From NCBI GenBank assembly GCA_009778945.1, contig WRFF01000002.1, positions 1 through 29,369 of the forward strand: a DNA stretch of 29,369 bases, in the 5' to 3' direction. The translations under genes were made by a program, and so were the position numbers. Within the stretch, counting starts at the first letter, position 1. Every line of letters starts with the position of its first letter. This stretch comes from Clostridiales bacterium (GTDB lineage: Bacteria; Bacillota; Clostridia; Peptostreptococcales; Anaerovoracaceae). Of the stretch, positions 14,584-23,590 are shown piece after piece. Below the pieces are notes generated by a model. That model searched no databases. It saw only the letters and a list, made by a program, of their open reading frames with translations, and was not told where the DNA came from.

Positions 14584-15882
14584 CTACACCAGCGTCCCCG
14601 GATCTGTCAACACACCCGTCACCGCGCTCGCCGCCGCCACCGCCGGGCTCGCCAGATACACCTCGGAACGCGTGTGTCCCATGCGCCCGACGAAATTGCG
14701 GTTTGTTGTCGAGACCGCGCGCTCGCCCTCGGCCAATACGCCCATATGCCCGCCCATGCACGGCCCGCAGGTCGGCGGCGAGAAGACGCAGCCCGCCTCC
14801 ACGAAGATTTCCGCGCAGCCCTTCCGCACGCAGTCGAGATAGATCTGCTGTGTCGCCGGGACGATGATGCAACGCACGCCGTCCGCAACCTTGCGGCCCT
14901 TCAGGATCCGCGCCGCCGTTTCCATATCGGAAAACCGCCCGTTCGTGCACGAGCCGATCACCGCCTGATCGATCTTCACGGAAAGCGCCGCCGCTTCGTC
15001 GATCGTCTTCGTATTGCCCGGAAGCGAGGGGAAAGCGACCGTCGGACGCAGCGCCGACAGGTCGATTTCAACCACGGAATCATACGCCGCGTCTTCGTCC
15101 GCCGCGAACTCGCGCGGATGCTTCTCCATTCCGGGCGCTGTGCACGGATGCGCCGCGAGATATTCCCGCGTGCGCGTGTCCACGGGGAAGATCCCGTTTT
15201 TCGCGCCTGCTTCGATCGCCATATTCGCGATCGTAAACCGGTCGTCCATCGAAAGCGCTGCCACGCCGTCCCCAGCGAACTCCATCGATTGGTACAGCGC
15301 GCCGTCCACGCCGATCCGCCCGATGATCGAAAGGATCACGTCCTTGCCGCTCACCCACTCGCCCGGTTTCCCGCGCAGGACAAACCGGATCGCCGAAGGT
15401 ACGCGGAACCACGACTTGCCGAGCGCCATGCCCCCGGCTACATCCGTCGCGCCGACGCCTGTCGAAAACGCGCCGAGCGCGCCGTAAGTGCAGGTATGCG
15501 AGTCGCCGCCGATGACGACGTCGCCCGCGGTCACAAGCCCCTGCTCCGGCAGAAAAGCGTGTTCGATCCCCACCTGCCCGACTTCATAATAATTTACGAT
15601 GCCCTTTTCCTTTGCAAATTCGCGCAGCGCTTTTGAAAGCGAAGCCGCCTGAATATCCTTGTTCGGCGTGAAATGATCCGGCGTCAGCACAACCTTCGTG
15701 CAGTCAAAAACATCGCCGCCGCCCATCTTCTCAAATTCAAGGGCTGCGGGCGGCCCTGTGATATCATTCGCGAGACAGACGTCGAGCCCCGCTTCGATGA
15801 ACTGGCCGGGGTGTACGAAGTCAAGTCCCGCATGCGCCGCCAGGATCTTCTGGGTCATTGTCATAGGTGCTTTGTTCGTCAT
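14584..15882 (-). CDS. leuC: 3-isopropylmalate dehydratase large subunit
   Basis: 432 residues, the compact HacA-like form. It carries the [4Fe-4S] cluster of isopropylmalate isomerase; ligands are seen in [11 protein letters not shown] and [12 protein letters not shown]. Other signatures are [33 protein letters not shown] and the FVGRMGH segment. The ATG at 15882 overlaps the leuA stop (ATGA), so translation is coupled. The partner small subunit LeuD is downstream after a 252-bp gap. The short form may also accept homologous substrates in some organisms, but linkage to leuA and leuB makes leucine synthesis the likely role. Confidence 0.97.
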   Translation of the reverse strand: MTNKAPMTMTQKILAAHAGLDFVHPGQFIEAGLDVCLANDITGPPAALEFEKMGGGDVFDCTKVVLTPDHFTPNKDIQAASLSKALREFAKEKGIVNYYEVGQVGIEHAFLPEQGLVTAGDVVIGGDSHTCTYGALGAFSTGVGATDVAGGMALGKSWFRVPSAIRFVLRGKPGEWVSGKDVILSIIGRIGVDGALYQSMEFAGDGVAALSMDDRFTIANMAIEAGAKNGIFPVDTRTREYLAAHPCTAPGMEKHPREFAADEDAAYDSVVEIDLSALRPTVAFPSLPGNTKTIDEAAALSVKIDQAVIGSCTNGRFSDMETAARILKGRKVADGVRCIIVPATQQIYLDCVRKGCAEIFVEAGCVFSPPTCGPCMGGHMGVLAEGERAVSTTNRNFVGRMGHTRSEVYLASPAVAAASAVTGVLTDPGTLV

Positions 15883-17477
15883 GCCTGCTTCCCTTTCTTT
15901 GCGGATGCCTGACTTTTTTTCTGCGCGGGCGTTCGGTTTTCCTTCTTTGCGGGCGCAGAACCTTCTTCAAAGTATATCTTATTCACCGCGTTGATATAGG
16001 CCTTGATACTCGCTTCGATCACGTCGGTCGAGAGACCGCGTCCGGAATATTTGCGTCCCTTCTCGTCCGTGATCACAACGCGCGCATCGCCGAGCGCGTC
16101 CTTCCCCTCGGACAGGGAGTCCAACTGGAAGTCTTCGAGTGCAAGCGGCCTTCCGAGGATCTTACCGATCGCGTGAAAAGCCGCGTCGATCGGGCCGTCG
16201 CCGCCCGCAACTTTTTCATAAAGACGTCCTTCGCGTTCCAACCGCACGACGGCAGTCGAAGTGATGGTGTTTCCGCTGTTGATCACGAAATTATCAAGTC
16301 CGTAGATTTTTGGAACCTGTACCGCTTCTTTCGCGGCGATCGCTTCAATATCCTTGTCATAAACCTGTTTTTTGCGGTCCGCAATTTCCTTAAAGCGCTT
16401 GAACGCCGCCTCGAGTTCGCTCGGGGTCAGATTGTACCCGAGCGTCTTCAGCCGTTCCTCAAACGCGTGCTTGCCCGAATGCTTGCCGAGCACGAGATTG
16501 TTGCGCTTGAGTCCGATCACCGTCGGCGTCATGATTTCGTAGGTCGCCGCGTTCTCCAGCACGCCGTGCTGATGGATGCCCGATTCGTGCGCGAACGCGT
16601 TGTCGCCGACAATCGCTTTGTTCGGCGGGATCTTCACGCCGGTAATGCGCGACAGAAGGCCGGAACTGCGCATGATCTCAGTCGTATCGACCCCGGTCTC
16701 CACCTTGTAAATATTTTTGCGTACATAAAGCCCCATCACGATCTCTTCCAGCGCCGCGTTGCCCGCGCGCTCCCCGATTCCGTTGATGGTGCATTCCGCC
16801 TGCCGCGCGCCGCCGAGTATCGCGGACAGCGAGTTCGCGACCGCGAGCCCGAGGTCGTCGTGACAGTGCGCCGAGACGGTGATCTTTGCGAGCTCCGGGA
16901 CGCGTTTATGAATCTCCTTGAAAAATTTTTCATGCTCCTCCGGTGTCGTGTAACCGACCGTATCCGGCAGGTTGATCGTGGTCGCGCCCGCCCGGATAGC
17001 CGCCTCGACAGCCTTCGCGAGGAAATCCATCTCCGTACGCGTCGCATCCTCGGCGGAAAACTGGACATTCGCGCAGTATTTTTTCGCGTACGCGGTCATT
17101 TGCGCCACGCGCTCAAGCACCGCTTCCGGCTTCATCTTGAGCTTGTATTTCATATGCAGTTCGCTTGTCGCGAGAAAGAGATGGATGCGCGGGTCCGCCG
17201 CGCCTTTCACCGCTTCCCACGCCGCGTCGATATCCTTCTTGTCGGCGCGCGCAAGACTCGCGACCGTACACTCTTTTATGGTCTCCGCGACGGTCTTCAC
17301 CGACTGAAAATCTCCGGGAGAGGAGATCGCGAAACCGGCTTCGATCACGTCCACACCCATCCGCTCGAGTTGCTTCGCCATCTCAATCTTTTCTTTGAGA
17401 TTCATGCTCATGCCCGGCGACTGTTCCCCGTCGCGCAGCGTCGTATCGAAGATGATTACCCGATTGCTCTTTGCCAT
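15879..17477 (-). CDS. leuA: 2-isopropylmalate synthase
   Basis: 532 residues from the ATG at 17477, which has AAAGGAG 8 nt upstream; a GTG three codons earlier is less likely. It condenses acetyl-CoA with 2-oxoisovalerate, the committed leucine step. The TIM barrel shows [44 protein letters not shown] with the HxH metal ligands, and [16 protein letters not shown]. The C-terminal regulatory (LeuA dimer) domain spans about residues 370-505, so leucine feedback inhibition is expected. The last ~25 residues are a Lys/Ala/Gln-rich tail ([20 protein letters not shown]), beyond the family's normal end. It is first in leuACDB, behind a strong promoter and a leader with a perfect hairpin. Confidence 0.98.
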   Translation of the reverse strand: MAKSNRVIIFDTTLRDGEQSPGMSMNLKEKIEMAKQLERMGVDVIEAGFAISSPGDFQSVKTVAETIKECTVASLARADKKDIDAAWEAVKGAADPRIHLFLATSELHMKYKLKMKPEAVLERVAQMTAYAKKYCANVQFSAEDATRTEMDFLAKAVEAAIRAGATTINLPDTVGYTTPEEHEKFFKEIHKRVPELAKITVSAHCHDDLGLAVANSLSAILGGARQAECTINGIGERAGNAALEEIVMGLYVRKNIYKVETGVDTTEIMRSSGLLSRITGVKIPPNKAIVGDNAFAHESGIHQHGVLENAATYEIMTPTVIGLKRNNLVLGKHSGKHAFEERLKTLGYNLTPSELEAAFKRFKEIADRKKQVYDKDIEAIAAKEAVQVPKIYGLDNFVINSGNTITSTAVVRLEREGRLYEKVAGGDGPIDAAFHAIGKILGRPLALEDFQLDSLSEGKDALGDARVVITDEKGRKYSGRGLSTDVIEASIKAYINAVNKIYFEEGSAPAKKENRTPAQKKSQASAKKGKQA

Positions 17478-17514
17478 GCCTTTCACTCCTTTGCCTGTGT
17501 TTCCGATAACATAA

Positions 17515-17541
17515 GTCCCCGAAGCGTCTTGCTTCGGGGAC
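17515..17541. repeat. Perfect leader hairpin upstream of leuA, GGGGAC-type palindrome
   Basis: GTCCCCGAAGC (17515-17525), loop GTCTT, GCTTCGGGGAC (17531-17541). It lies in the predicted leuA 5' leader, about 40 nt before the start codon. On the plus strand the right arm continues as GGGGACAGGTGCCC, similar to the core of the tsaC palindrome. There is no T-tract after the stem on the leuA strand, so it is not a plain terminator. It could be an attenuation or stability element, or a mobile palindrome. Confidence 0.8.
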
Positions 17542-17587
17542 AGGTGCCCTCGTCTGTCGCGTCTTCCCTCGCTTCTATGGTATTCCT

Positions 17588-17616
17588 ATCATAACATTCA
17601 AGCTTTCAAATGTCAC
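17588..17616 (-). promoter_or_regulatory. Sigma-A-type promoter of leuACDB
   Basis: On the minus strand, GTGACA (17611-17616), 17 bp, TATGAT (17588-17593): each hexamer is a 5/6 match. Predicted transcription would start near 17580, giving a leader of about 100 nt. No T-box (AGGGTGGNACCGCG) or leucine-rich leader peptide was seen. Confidence 0.75.
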
Positions 17617-17661
17617 GATTGAAACACTACGGAATTCGCATAGGAAAAAGCGGCTTTTATT

Positions 17662-18087
17662 TCAAACACACGAATGTATCATCGGTTCATGAAAATCTAT
17701 TTTCAATTCTAAAATCTTTTTTTCGATCTGGTTGATAACCCTGATAAATTCCTCATCACTTTTGCCCGTCGGATCATCCAACCCCCAATCTTCTCGATGT
17801 TTACACGGTAAAAATGGACATTCGACGTTGCAGCCCATCGTAATCACAACATCCACGGGAGGAATGTCAGTCAACAATTTGGAATACTGTGTATTTTCCA
17901 TGTCGATGCCGTATAATTGCTTCATCAACCGGACGGCGTCCTGATTGATCTGCGGCTTTGTTTCTGTTCCTGCCGAGTAGCAATCGAACATGTCGCCCGC
18001 AATATGGCGGCATAGAGCTTCGGCAATTTGAGAACGACATGAGTTATGTACACAGATAAAAGCTATTTTTACTTTACTTCCACTCAT
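17662..18087 (-). CDS. arsC: Arsenate reductase, low-molecular-weight phosphatase (thioredoxin-coupled) type
   Basis: 141 residues from the ATG at 18087, preceded by AGGAGG; a GTG one codon earlier is in frame. The P-loop CVHNSCRS (C12-x5-R18) is the catalytic loop shared with low-molecular-weight tyrosine phosphatases and ArsC. The segment MGCNVECPFLPC has Cys86, Cys90 and Cys95 for the disulfide relay, and WGLDDPTG holds the catalytic Asp. It reduces arsenate to arsenite, which the ACR3 pump can export. It is the last gene of arsR-acr3-hgcA-hgcB-arsC, 12 nt after hgcB. The Cys spacing is shorter than in Bacillus ArsC (Cys82/Cys89), as in many clostridial forms. Sampled lines are AT-rich, unlike hgcA. 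Confidence 0.93.
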   Translation of the reverse strand: MSGSKVKIAFICVHNSCRSQIAEALCRHIAGDMFDCYSAGTETKPQINQDAVRLMKQLYGIDMENTQYSKLLTDIPPVDVVITMGCNVECPFLPCKHREDWGLDDPTGKSDEEFIRVINQIEKKILELKIDFHEPMIHSCV

Positions 18088-18099
18088 CACGCATCCTCC

Positions 18100-18384
18100 T
18101 CAGCAACACCCGTCGCCGCAATCACAAGAAGGCTCTTTGCCTGTGAACCAACCCATGATAACAGCCGCCGCACAGCCTACGCCGGCGTTGACTTCAAGCG
18201 CGTTCGCGGGACAGTTCAAGACGCATGCCCCGCATTCCATGCAAGAATTCTTGTCGAGGATTCGCGCCTTTTTATCAGCAATTTCAAACACGCCGTGCGG
18301 GCAGACTTCCGTGCATTTTCCGCATCCGATACATGTATCGGGATCGAGGGTAAGCGTTGAAACGTTTTTCAGATATTTAAGCAT
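18100..18384 (-). CDS. hgcB: HgcB, mercury-methylation ferredoxin (2x[4Fe-4S])
   Basis: 94 residues, the usual HgcB length. The first cluster motif is CIGCGKCTEVCP (Cys18, 21, 24, 28). The second is CMECGACVLNCP (Cys48, 51, 54, 58), matching the HgcB signature CMECGAC. A lone Cys71 in GVGCAA and the C-terminal Cys87, 89, 93 and 94 (CDCGDGCC) agree with the extra conserved cysteines of HgcB, thought to pass Hg(II) and reduce the corrinoid of HgcA. The ATG at 18384 follows TAGGAG, which overlaps the hgcA stop codon; hgcA ends 13 nt upstream. With HgcA it is required for methylmercury formation. A generic ferredoxin is unlikely given the adjacent HgcA and the cysteine tail. Confidence 0.95.
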   Translation of the reverse strand: MLKYLKNVSTLTLDPDTCIGCGKCTEVCPHGVFEIADKKARILDKNSCMECGACVLNCPANALEVNAGVGCAAAVIMGWFTGKEPSCDCGDGCC

Positions 18385-18397
18385 TTTATCTATACTC

Positions 18398-19423
18398 CTA
18401 TCCGACTAAGTGATTTATGAGAATGAGTACGGCACCGGCAACCCCGGACCCGATGATAAACGGCAGAGCGATTTTCATTTCTTTCAATACGCCCGACGGA
18501 GACGTATACGGAGTACAGCCGGTAAAGTTCATCGCGAGATAAGCCGCGACCGCTGGAAACAGGAGCAGATATCCGATTACCGCAAGCCATTGTACCGGCA
18601 TGAGCCATCCAAACAGCCACAGGGCGGCTGCCGTCCAGACCAACCCCAATATCCAGCCTTTCCCCGAAAGCGCTCTGCCGGGGAGTATCGGAAGCAAAGC
18701 CGGAGTGAGTACGGATCCCACGATAATCGTCCCGACAAAGACGCAAAAATCATACACTCCAAACGGTTTCGCGGCGAACAGGTTGACCAGAAACAGAACG
18801 CCGAAGATCATCAACAGCGGCTTCAGTGTTTCTGCCAATTCCACCGGCGTCAATACCAGCCGGTCTCTGAGCGTGAATTTGACCGTCCGCATTTCTTTTG
18901 TCGCTTCATAGCCGGACGCGATGAATGCCCTGATGTCGTCTGCCCGCACAGAGCCATAAAGGACGGAAAAGCCCGTGCGCCGCGTCACTTCATGGGCGCT
19001 CACGCCGACGGCTCCCAGTTGCGGCAGAATCAGCCGTTTGTGCGCGACGACTTCGGACAACCCTGTCATCTGTATGCGGTCGATCAATTCATCCGTCCCA
19101 AAAGTGCCTTTCCCCGCCGCGCACCAGACATTGACGCCTTTTGTATCGAGGATCAGCAGCCAGCAATCCAGCCCGGCAAGGTTTTTCCGCAAAGTATCAA
19201 ACGTCAGCTTATAATTCGCGCTTACCAGCACGGGCGAATTTTCATCCGGCCCGCCGACCGCATAAAGCCCCGGTTCGACTCGATAATTCGTGCGTCCGAC
19301 GCCCCAGCGAACCTTGAAAGCGCCCCAATGATCCCGGAATGTAAGCGATGTTGATATGTTTACCGCTTGCCCTGTACTCTCTGAGCAGCAGCAACTATTT
19401 TCTGAACAGCAAGTTTGACTCAT
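18398..19423 (-). CDS. hgcA: HgcA, corrinoid membrane protein for mercury methylation
   Basis: 341 residues. The N-terminal cytosolic domain (about 20-180) resembles the corrinoid iron-sulfur protein large subunit. It contains the HgcA cap-helix motif [13 protein letters not shown] (98-110), where Cys101 should be the lower axial ligand of cobalt. The C-terminal part has five predicted membrane helices (about 201-218, 224-248, 256-275, 279-300, 317-338), as in HgcA. It is thought to transfer a methyl group from methylcorrinoid to Hg(II). The ATG at 19423 overlaps the acr3 stop (ATGA) and has AAGGAG 8 nt upstream, so the start is firm. That start gives a cysteine-rich N-terminus, [13 protein letters not shown]. 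Carbon-monoxide-dehydrogenase subunits lack the membrane helices, so HgcA is the best call. Sampled lines average about 57% GC. Confidence 0.96.
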   Translation of the reverse strand: MSQTCCSENSCCCSESTGQAVNISTSLTFRDHWGAFKVRWGVGRTNYRVEPGLYAVGGPDENSPVLVSANYKLTFDTLRKNLAGLDCWLLILDTKGVNVWCAAGKGTFGTDELIDRIQMTGLSEVVAHKRLILPQLGAVGVSAHEVTRRTGFSVLYGSVRADDIRAFIASGYEATKEMRTVKFTLRDRLVLTPVELAETLKPLLMIFGVLFLVNLFAAKPFGVYDFCVFVGTIIVGSVLTPALLPILPGRALSGKGWILGLVWTAAALWLFGWLMPVQWLAVIGYLLLFPAVAAYLAMNFTGCTPYTSPSGVLKEMKIALPFIIGSGVAGAVLILINHLVG

Positions 19424-20475
19424 ACATTTAACTCCTTGTCAAAATATTTTCTTTTGAGCCATAAGGCCAGATTGACAAGCGAGATCATTACAGGGACTTC
19501 TATCAGTGGCCCGACCACCGCCGCAAACGCCTGATCGGACGCGATGCCGAACACCGCGACCGCAACTGCGATAGCAAGTTCAAAATTGTTGCTGGCGGCT
19601 GTAAATGAGAGCGTTACGGTTCGTTCATAACTGAATCTCTGTTTATAAGAAATAAAGAAACTGACAAGAAACATAACGGCGAAATAAATCAGCAGCGGAA
19701 TTGCTATCCGGACTACAACCAGCGGTGATTGAATAATATTTTGGCCTTTGAGCGTGAACATAGCAATAATGGTATACAACAGTGCGATCAGCGCAACAGG
19801 TGAGATTTTAGGTATAAACGCTTTCTCGTACCATTCCTTTATTTTTACCCGTATCAGAATGAACCGGGTAAAAAAGCCCAACACAAACGGGATACCAAGA
19901 TAAATCAGGACGCTTTTTGCTACGCTCCAAATGGACACATTGACAACCTCACCGCCCCACGACAGCCCGAGCCATTTCGGAAGGACAGTGATAAACAGAT
20001 AGATATAGACCGAGTAAAAAATGATTTGAAAAATTGAGTTGAGAGCGATCAGCGCAGCACAGTATTCATTGTCGCCTTTCGCCAGCGTGTTCCAGACAAT
20101 CACCATTGCGATACAACGAGCCAACCCGATCATAATAAGACCGATAGCGTAGTTCGGCATATCCGGCAAAAACAGTATGGCAAGCAAGAACATGAGGATC
20201 GGACCGATAACCCAATTTTGAATGAGAGAAAATCCGAGTACCTTTTTATTTCTCGCAACCTTACCGATTTCCTCATATTTAATTTTGCAAAGCGGCGGAT
20301 ACATCATCACAATCAGTCCGACGGCGATAGGCCATGAAATTGTGCCGGAACTCATGCTCTCCAATGAGTTTGAAAGGCCCGGCGCTGCGTAGCCGAGCAG
20401 GATGCCGACGCCCATTGCCGCGAAAATCCACAGCGTAAGAAAACAATCCGGAAACGATAATTTGGATTTACTCAT
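19420..20475 (-). CDS. acr3: Arsenite efflux permease, ACR3 family
   Basis: 351 residues with about ten hydrophobic helices, the standard ACR3/ArsB-2 topology (bile-acid/arsenite transporter fold). Recognisable segments are [55 protein letters not shown] with the conserved cysteine in helix 4, and [20 protein letters not shown] in helix 9. It exports arsenite from the cytoplasm. The start at 20475 overlaps the arsR stop by 8 nt and has GGAGG 6 nt upstream. Its last codon region overlaps hgcA by 4 nt. Its N-terminal half is AT-rich in the lines counted. Confidence 0.95.
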   Translation of the reverse strand: MSKSKLSFPDCFLTLWIFAAMGVGILLGYAAPGLSNSLESMSSGTISWPIAVGLIVMMYPPLCKIKYEEIGKVARNKKVLGFSLIQNWVIGPILMFLLAILFLPDMPNYAIGLIMIGLARCIAMVIVWNTLAKGDNEYCAALIALNSIFQIIFYSVYIYLFITVLPKWLGLSWGGEVVNVSIWSVAKSVLIYLGIPFVLGFFTRFILIRVKIKEWYEKAFIPKISPVALIALLYTIIAMFTLKGQNIIQSPLVVVRIAIPLLIYFAVMFLVSFFISYKQRFSYERTVTLSFTAASNNFELAIAVAVAVFGIASDQAFAAVVGPLIEVPVMISLVNLALWLKRKYFDKELNV

Positions 20476-20794
20476 TGCAGTCCTCCGGTTTACATGATTC
20501 GCAAATACAAGCCTCTTTATTAGCTGTAATCAAATAAAGAAAATTTTTCATATTTTGCACCTGAACGGGAACCAGCGAATAATATGTCCACTTGCCTTCT
20601 TTTCGCCCGGTTACCAATCCGCAGTCGCAAAGAGCTTTCATGTGGTGTGAAAGCGTCGGCTGCGTTATTCGGAACTTTTCTAAAATCACGCAGGCGCAAA
20701 GTTCGCCGCAGGAAAGCATATCCACGATCATAAGTCTATTCGGGTCAGACAATACTTTGAAAAATTGAGCATACTCTTTATACTTTTCGTTCAT
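20468..20794 (-). CDS. arsR: ArsR-family metalloregulatory repressor
   Basis: 108 residues, winged helix-turn-helix. The metal-sensing motif [10 protein letters not shown] (Cys29, 33 and 35, ELCxC in helix alpha3) is the As(III)/Sb(III) site of ArsR. The recognition helix region is [17 protein letters not shown], and the wing is [13 protein letters not shown] second group of cysteines (CICESC...DC) ends the protein and may add a metal site. It should repress its own operon in the absence of arsenite. The ATG at 20794 follows GAGGTGAT. Since hgcAB lies in the same operon, ArsR may also control mercury methylation here. Confidence 0.95.
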   Translation of the reverse strand: MNEKYKEYAQFFKVLSDPNRLMIVDMLSCGELCACVILEKFRITQPTLSHHMKALCDCGLVTGRKEGKWTYYSLVPVQVQNMKNFLYLITANKEACICESCKPEDCNE

Positions 20795-20807
20795 TCCATC
20801 ACCTCAC

Positions 20808-20823
20808 ATAGATTAACGTCTAT
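20808..20823. promoter_or_regulatory. Candidate ArsR operator
   Basis: ATAGA, six bases, TCTAT: a short inverted repeat between the -10 element and the arsR ribosome binding site. The half-site CATAGAT recurs at 20841-20847 inside the promoter spacer. Position fits an ArsR repressor; binding is inferred. Confidence 0.45.
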
Positions 20824-20827
20824 ATAT

Positions 20828-20856
20828 ACTTTACGCAATACATAGATGATTGTCAA
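20828..20856 (-). promoter_or_regulatory. Promoter of arsR-acr3-hgcA-hgcB-arsC
   Basis: On the minus strand, TTGACA (20851-20856, perfect), 17 bp, TAAAGT (20828-20833). No other promoter of similar quality was seen before hgcA, so hgcAB should be transcribed from here. Confidence 0.75.
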
Positions 20857-20924
20857 TATATTTTTAACAAAACACCAACATTTCTTTTGCCAGCCGAAGC
20901 GGATCTTTTATGGTTTTTCGTGAT

Positions 20925-22229
20925 CTAAAATGAGATATGAATTGTCGTTCCGACGTCCGGCTTGCTTTTTACTGAGATGGTTCCGCCATGAAAGGCGACA
21001 ATATGCTTGACGATGGACAGCCCCAAGCCTGTCCCGCCGGTTTTCTTCGACCGCGACGGATCCACGCGATAAAATCGTTCAAATATCCGATCCAAATGCT
21101 TCCGCTCGATGCCTATACCTGTATCAGTCACCAATATATTTGTCTTGTCGTGATTTTGAATCAGATCGATTTTGATCTTCCCGTCCGGTTTGTTATATTT
21201 GATACCATTATCGATGAGATTGTACAACAGCTCAAACATCATGTCGCGATTTGCCGTAACGATGACCGGCGCGTCCGGAACTTCGATTGCAATATTTGCA
21301 CCGCTGGCACGCTCTTTCAGGCTGTCGGCCGCTTCACGGGCCAACTCGGCGAGATCGAACCCGGAATAATTTTTCGATCCGTTTGATTCGTCAAGCTGTG
21401 ACAATTTGATAATATCCTCGATCAATGTAACCAGCCTGGCGGACTCGTTCTTTATTTTTTCCGCCATGCCGATTATATCCTCGTTCTTGGCAAGGCCGTT
21501 TTCGATCAAATCCGCATAGCCGGAGATAATCGTAAGTGGAGTCTTTAGTTCGTGTGAAACATTCGCAGAAAATTCCCGGCGCAGTTTCTCGGCTTCGGCC
21601 TTTTCGGTAATGTCAAGGAAAAGAATCAGAACGCCATTGTCCGCCGGACTGAAAAGAATCTGATACGTTCGGGCCGAGATTTCGTGGATCCATTCGTTGC
21701 TCCGGCCTGAAAGCGCCTGATTGAGATGTTCCGGAATGTCGACGTGCCGGATTGCTTCCAGAATGTTTTTTCCGATGTAGGATTCGTCGATGCCAAGAAT
21801 GGTATGAGCGCTTCGGTTGATCGACTGCATCCCGCCATCCCCGTCCACCAGGATCAGCCCCTCGTTCATGCTCTTGGACAGTGCTTCAAGCAGTGTTTTT
21901 TCTTTTAGAATTTCATCAAGCCGTTCGTTCAGCTGCGCTTTCTGATCCTGAATATACCGGATGAACGGCGACAGTTCATCATAGACAACGCTGTCCTCGT
22001 CAAAAATGGCGCGGTTCATCGAACCGGTTATTTTTTTTGTAAGCCGGCCTGCCGCCAGGCGACAGGATACGAGGACAATCACAACGACACCGATATAGAT
22101 GGGGAGAATGATTTCATAAATATTCTGCCGGAAAGAATCCGAATTGAGAACAAAAATCAACAGCACAGACATCAAAAGTACACAGCAGAATGCGACAATC
22201 AGCATATAGGTTGTAGTCTTCCTGCGCAT
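20925..22229 (-). CDS. phoR: Sensor histidine kinase PhoR
   Basis: 434 residues. Two membrane helices (about 8-28 and 41-60) are separated by only a short outside loop, so it has no extracellular sensor domain. A linker and PAS-like domain (about 115-210) follow. The phosphoacceptor H-box is FSANVSHELKTPLT with His226. The kinase domain has ELLYNLIDNGIKYN (N box), VTDTGIGIERKHLDRIFERFYR (G1/F) and GGTGLGLSIVKHI (G2). It starts 2 nt after the phoB stop. By family and linkage to pst and phoU, it senses phosphate status through the Pst/PhoU complex and phosphorylates PhoB. It is the last gene of the pst-pho operon. Confidence 0.92.
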   Translation of the reverse strand: MRRKTTTYMLIVAFCCVLLMSVLLIFVLNSDSFRQNIYEIILPIYIGVVVIVLVSCRLAAGRLTKKITGSMNRAIFDEDSVVYDELSPFIRYIQDQKAQLNERLDEILKEKTLLEALSKSMNEGLILVDGDGGMQSINRSAHTILGIDESYIGKNILEAIRHVDIPEHLNQALSGRSNEWIHEISARTYQILFSPADNGVLILFLDITEKAEAEKLRREFSANVSHELKTPLTIISGYADLIENGLAKNEDIIGMAEKIKNESARLVTLIEDIIKLSQLDESNGSKNYSGFDLAELAREAADSLKERASGANIAIEVPDAPVIVTANRDMMFELLYNLIDNGIKYNKPDGKIKIDLIQNHDKTNILVTDTGIGIERKHLDRIFERFYRVDPSRSKKTGGTGLGLSIVKHIVAFHGGTISVKSKPDVGTTIHISF

Positions 22230-22231
22230 GG

Positions 22232-22912
22232 TCAGTCGCCGCTTTCCGCTTTATAGCCTACGCCGCGTACAGTTTTGATGATGTCGCCGCCATCGCCCAA
22301 TTTGTGCCGCAGGGTTTTGACATGCATATCGACGGTTCTTGTTTCGCCCTCAAAGTCGGTCCCCCAAATTTGCAGCATGATCTTGTCCCGACTGAGAACG
22401 GTTCCCTGATTTTCCATGAACAGCCGCAAAAGTTCAAATTCTTTATACGTAAGGGAAGCGGTTTCACCGCAGACGGTCACGGTACGTTTTTCCGGGTATA
22501 AGGCTACGAGGCCAATCTCGATCAATTCGACGGGGCCTTCCGCCGCAGCGCTCCTGCGCAAAACGGCTTTGATCCTTGACGTGAGTTCCAGGATCGAAAA
22601 CGGTTTTGTGATATAGTCGTCAGCACCCAGATCGAGGCCTTTGACGCGGTCAAACTCGCCTGTCTTCGCCGTCAACATGATGACCGGAAGCGCTCGGGTC
22701 CGGTTATCGGACTTCAGTCCGTTTAGAATCGAAATGCCGTCTTCTCCGGGAAGCATGATATCCAAAAGCACCAGATCGGGCATTTCAGACCGGATAGCCC
22801 GCCAGAAATCCGAAGGGTGCGAAAATCCGGTCACCTCAAATTCGGACTTGAGCGTGTAGAAAACAAGTTCCCGGATGTCCTCATCATCTTCAACCACGTA
22901 AATTTTTTTCAT
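22232..22912 (-). CDS. phoB: Phosphate response regulator (PhoB/PhoP, OmpR family)
   Basis: 226 residues from the ATG at 22912, preceded by AGGCGGTG; a GTG five codons upstream is in frame but has no better ribosome binding site. The receiver domain has VVEDDED, the phospho-acceptor Asp51 in LVLLDIMLPGEDG, MLTAKTG and the Lys of DDYITKPFS. The C-terminal winged helix of OmpR type contains LTYKEFELLRLFMENQG, VDMHVKTLRHKLG and TVRGVGYK. It should bind the direct repeats in front of pstS. It lies between phoU and phoR. Confidence 0.93.
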   Translation of the reverse strand: MKKIYVVEDDEDIRELVFYTLKSEFEVTGFSHPSDFWRAIRSEMPDLVLLDIMLPGEDGISILNGLKSDNRTRALPVIMLTAKTGEFDRVKGLDLGADDYITKPFSILELTSRIKAVLRRSAAAEGPVELIEIGLVALYPEKRTVTVCGETASLTYKEFELLRLFMENQGTVLSRDKIMLQIWGTDFEGETRTVDMHVKTLRHKLGDGGDIIKTVRGVGYKAESGD

Positions 22913-22930
22913 CGTCACCGCCTGCACATC

Positions 22931-23590
22931 CTATAAAATACGGATGTTTTTGTGCTCTCCGGTAACAGAGAAGATCACCCATTCGGCGATATTCACAGCG
23001 TGATCGCCGATGCGCTCAAAATATTTCGCGATCATGAGCAGATCCATCGCCTGCCCACCGTTTTCGATATCTTCCTGAATCAGCGCGAGCAGATCTTCTT
23101 TTACATTGCAGAACAACTCGTCAACCTTGTCGTCCGTAGCAATGACTTCTTTCGCGAGCGCGTCGTCTTTCATGACAAAGGCATTCAGGCTCTTCGTCAC
23201 CATTTCCGTTGTCACATTGGCCATCTGTGGGATATGCTCCAGTTTTTTGATATAGACATCGCCCGCAAGCAGGATCGTGATTTCCGAAATATCCTCCGCG
23301 TGATCCCCGATCCGTTCCATATCCGTGATCATCTTGAGAACCGCAGAAACCTGCCGCAGGTCGCTCGCCACCGGCTGTTGCCGCATGATCAAATTCAAGC
23401 AGACATGCTCGATCTCCTTTTCAAGGCTGTCGATTTCGCTGTCATACTGAATGGTCTTTTCCGCGAGTTCCCTATCCTGCGTCAGCAGCGCCTGCGCCGC
23501 CATCTGTATCGCGTTTTCAATGGAGGCACCCATCTTCAGGAGCAGACGGTTCATTTCGGCTAACTGTTCGTCGTACTGCGTGCGCATCAT
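22931..23590 (-). CDS. phoU: Phosphate transport regulator PhoU
   Basis: 219 residues, all-helical, two PhoU repeats. The metal-binding motifs [12 protein letters not shown] (first half) and [15 protein letters not shown] (second half) are both present. It signals phosphate sufficiency from the Pst transporter to PhoR and restrains uptake. The start at 23590 overlaps the pstB stop by 4 nt and follows GGAGG. A second ATG lies directly after the first. Confidence 0.97.
   Translation of the reverse strand: MMRTQYDEQLAEMNRLLLKMGASIENAIQMAAQALLTQDRELAEKTIQYDSEIDSLEKEIEHVCLNLIMRQQPVASDLRQVSAVLKMITDMERIGDHAEDISEITILLAGDVYIKKLEHIPQMANVTTEMVTKSLNAFVMKDDALAKEVIATDDKVDELFCNVKEDLLALIQEDIENGGQAMDLLMIAKYFERIGDHAVNIAEWVIFSVTGEHKNIRIL

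Noticed and set aside
15867..17594. 575-codon open frame on the plus strand opposite leuA
   Set aside because: It is antisense to leuA, Arg/His/Asp-rich without family resemblance, and results from the high G+C codon pattern of the opposite strand.
17478..17660. T-box riboswitch or leucine leader peptide before leuA
   Set aside because: No AGGGTGGNACCGCG-type motif, no tRNA-pairing specifier arrangement and no run of leucine codons was found.
18100..18384. Ordinary 2x[4Fe-4S] ferredoxin
   Set aside because: The CMECGAC motif, extra Cys71, terminal CC and the adjacent hgcA identify it as HgcB.
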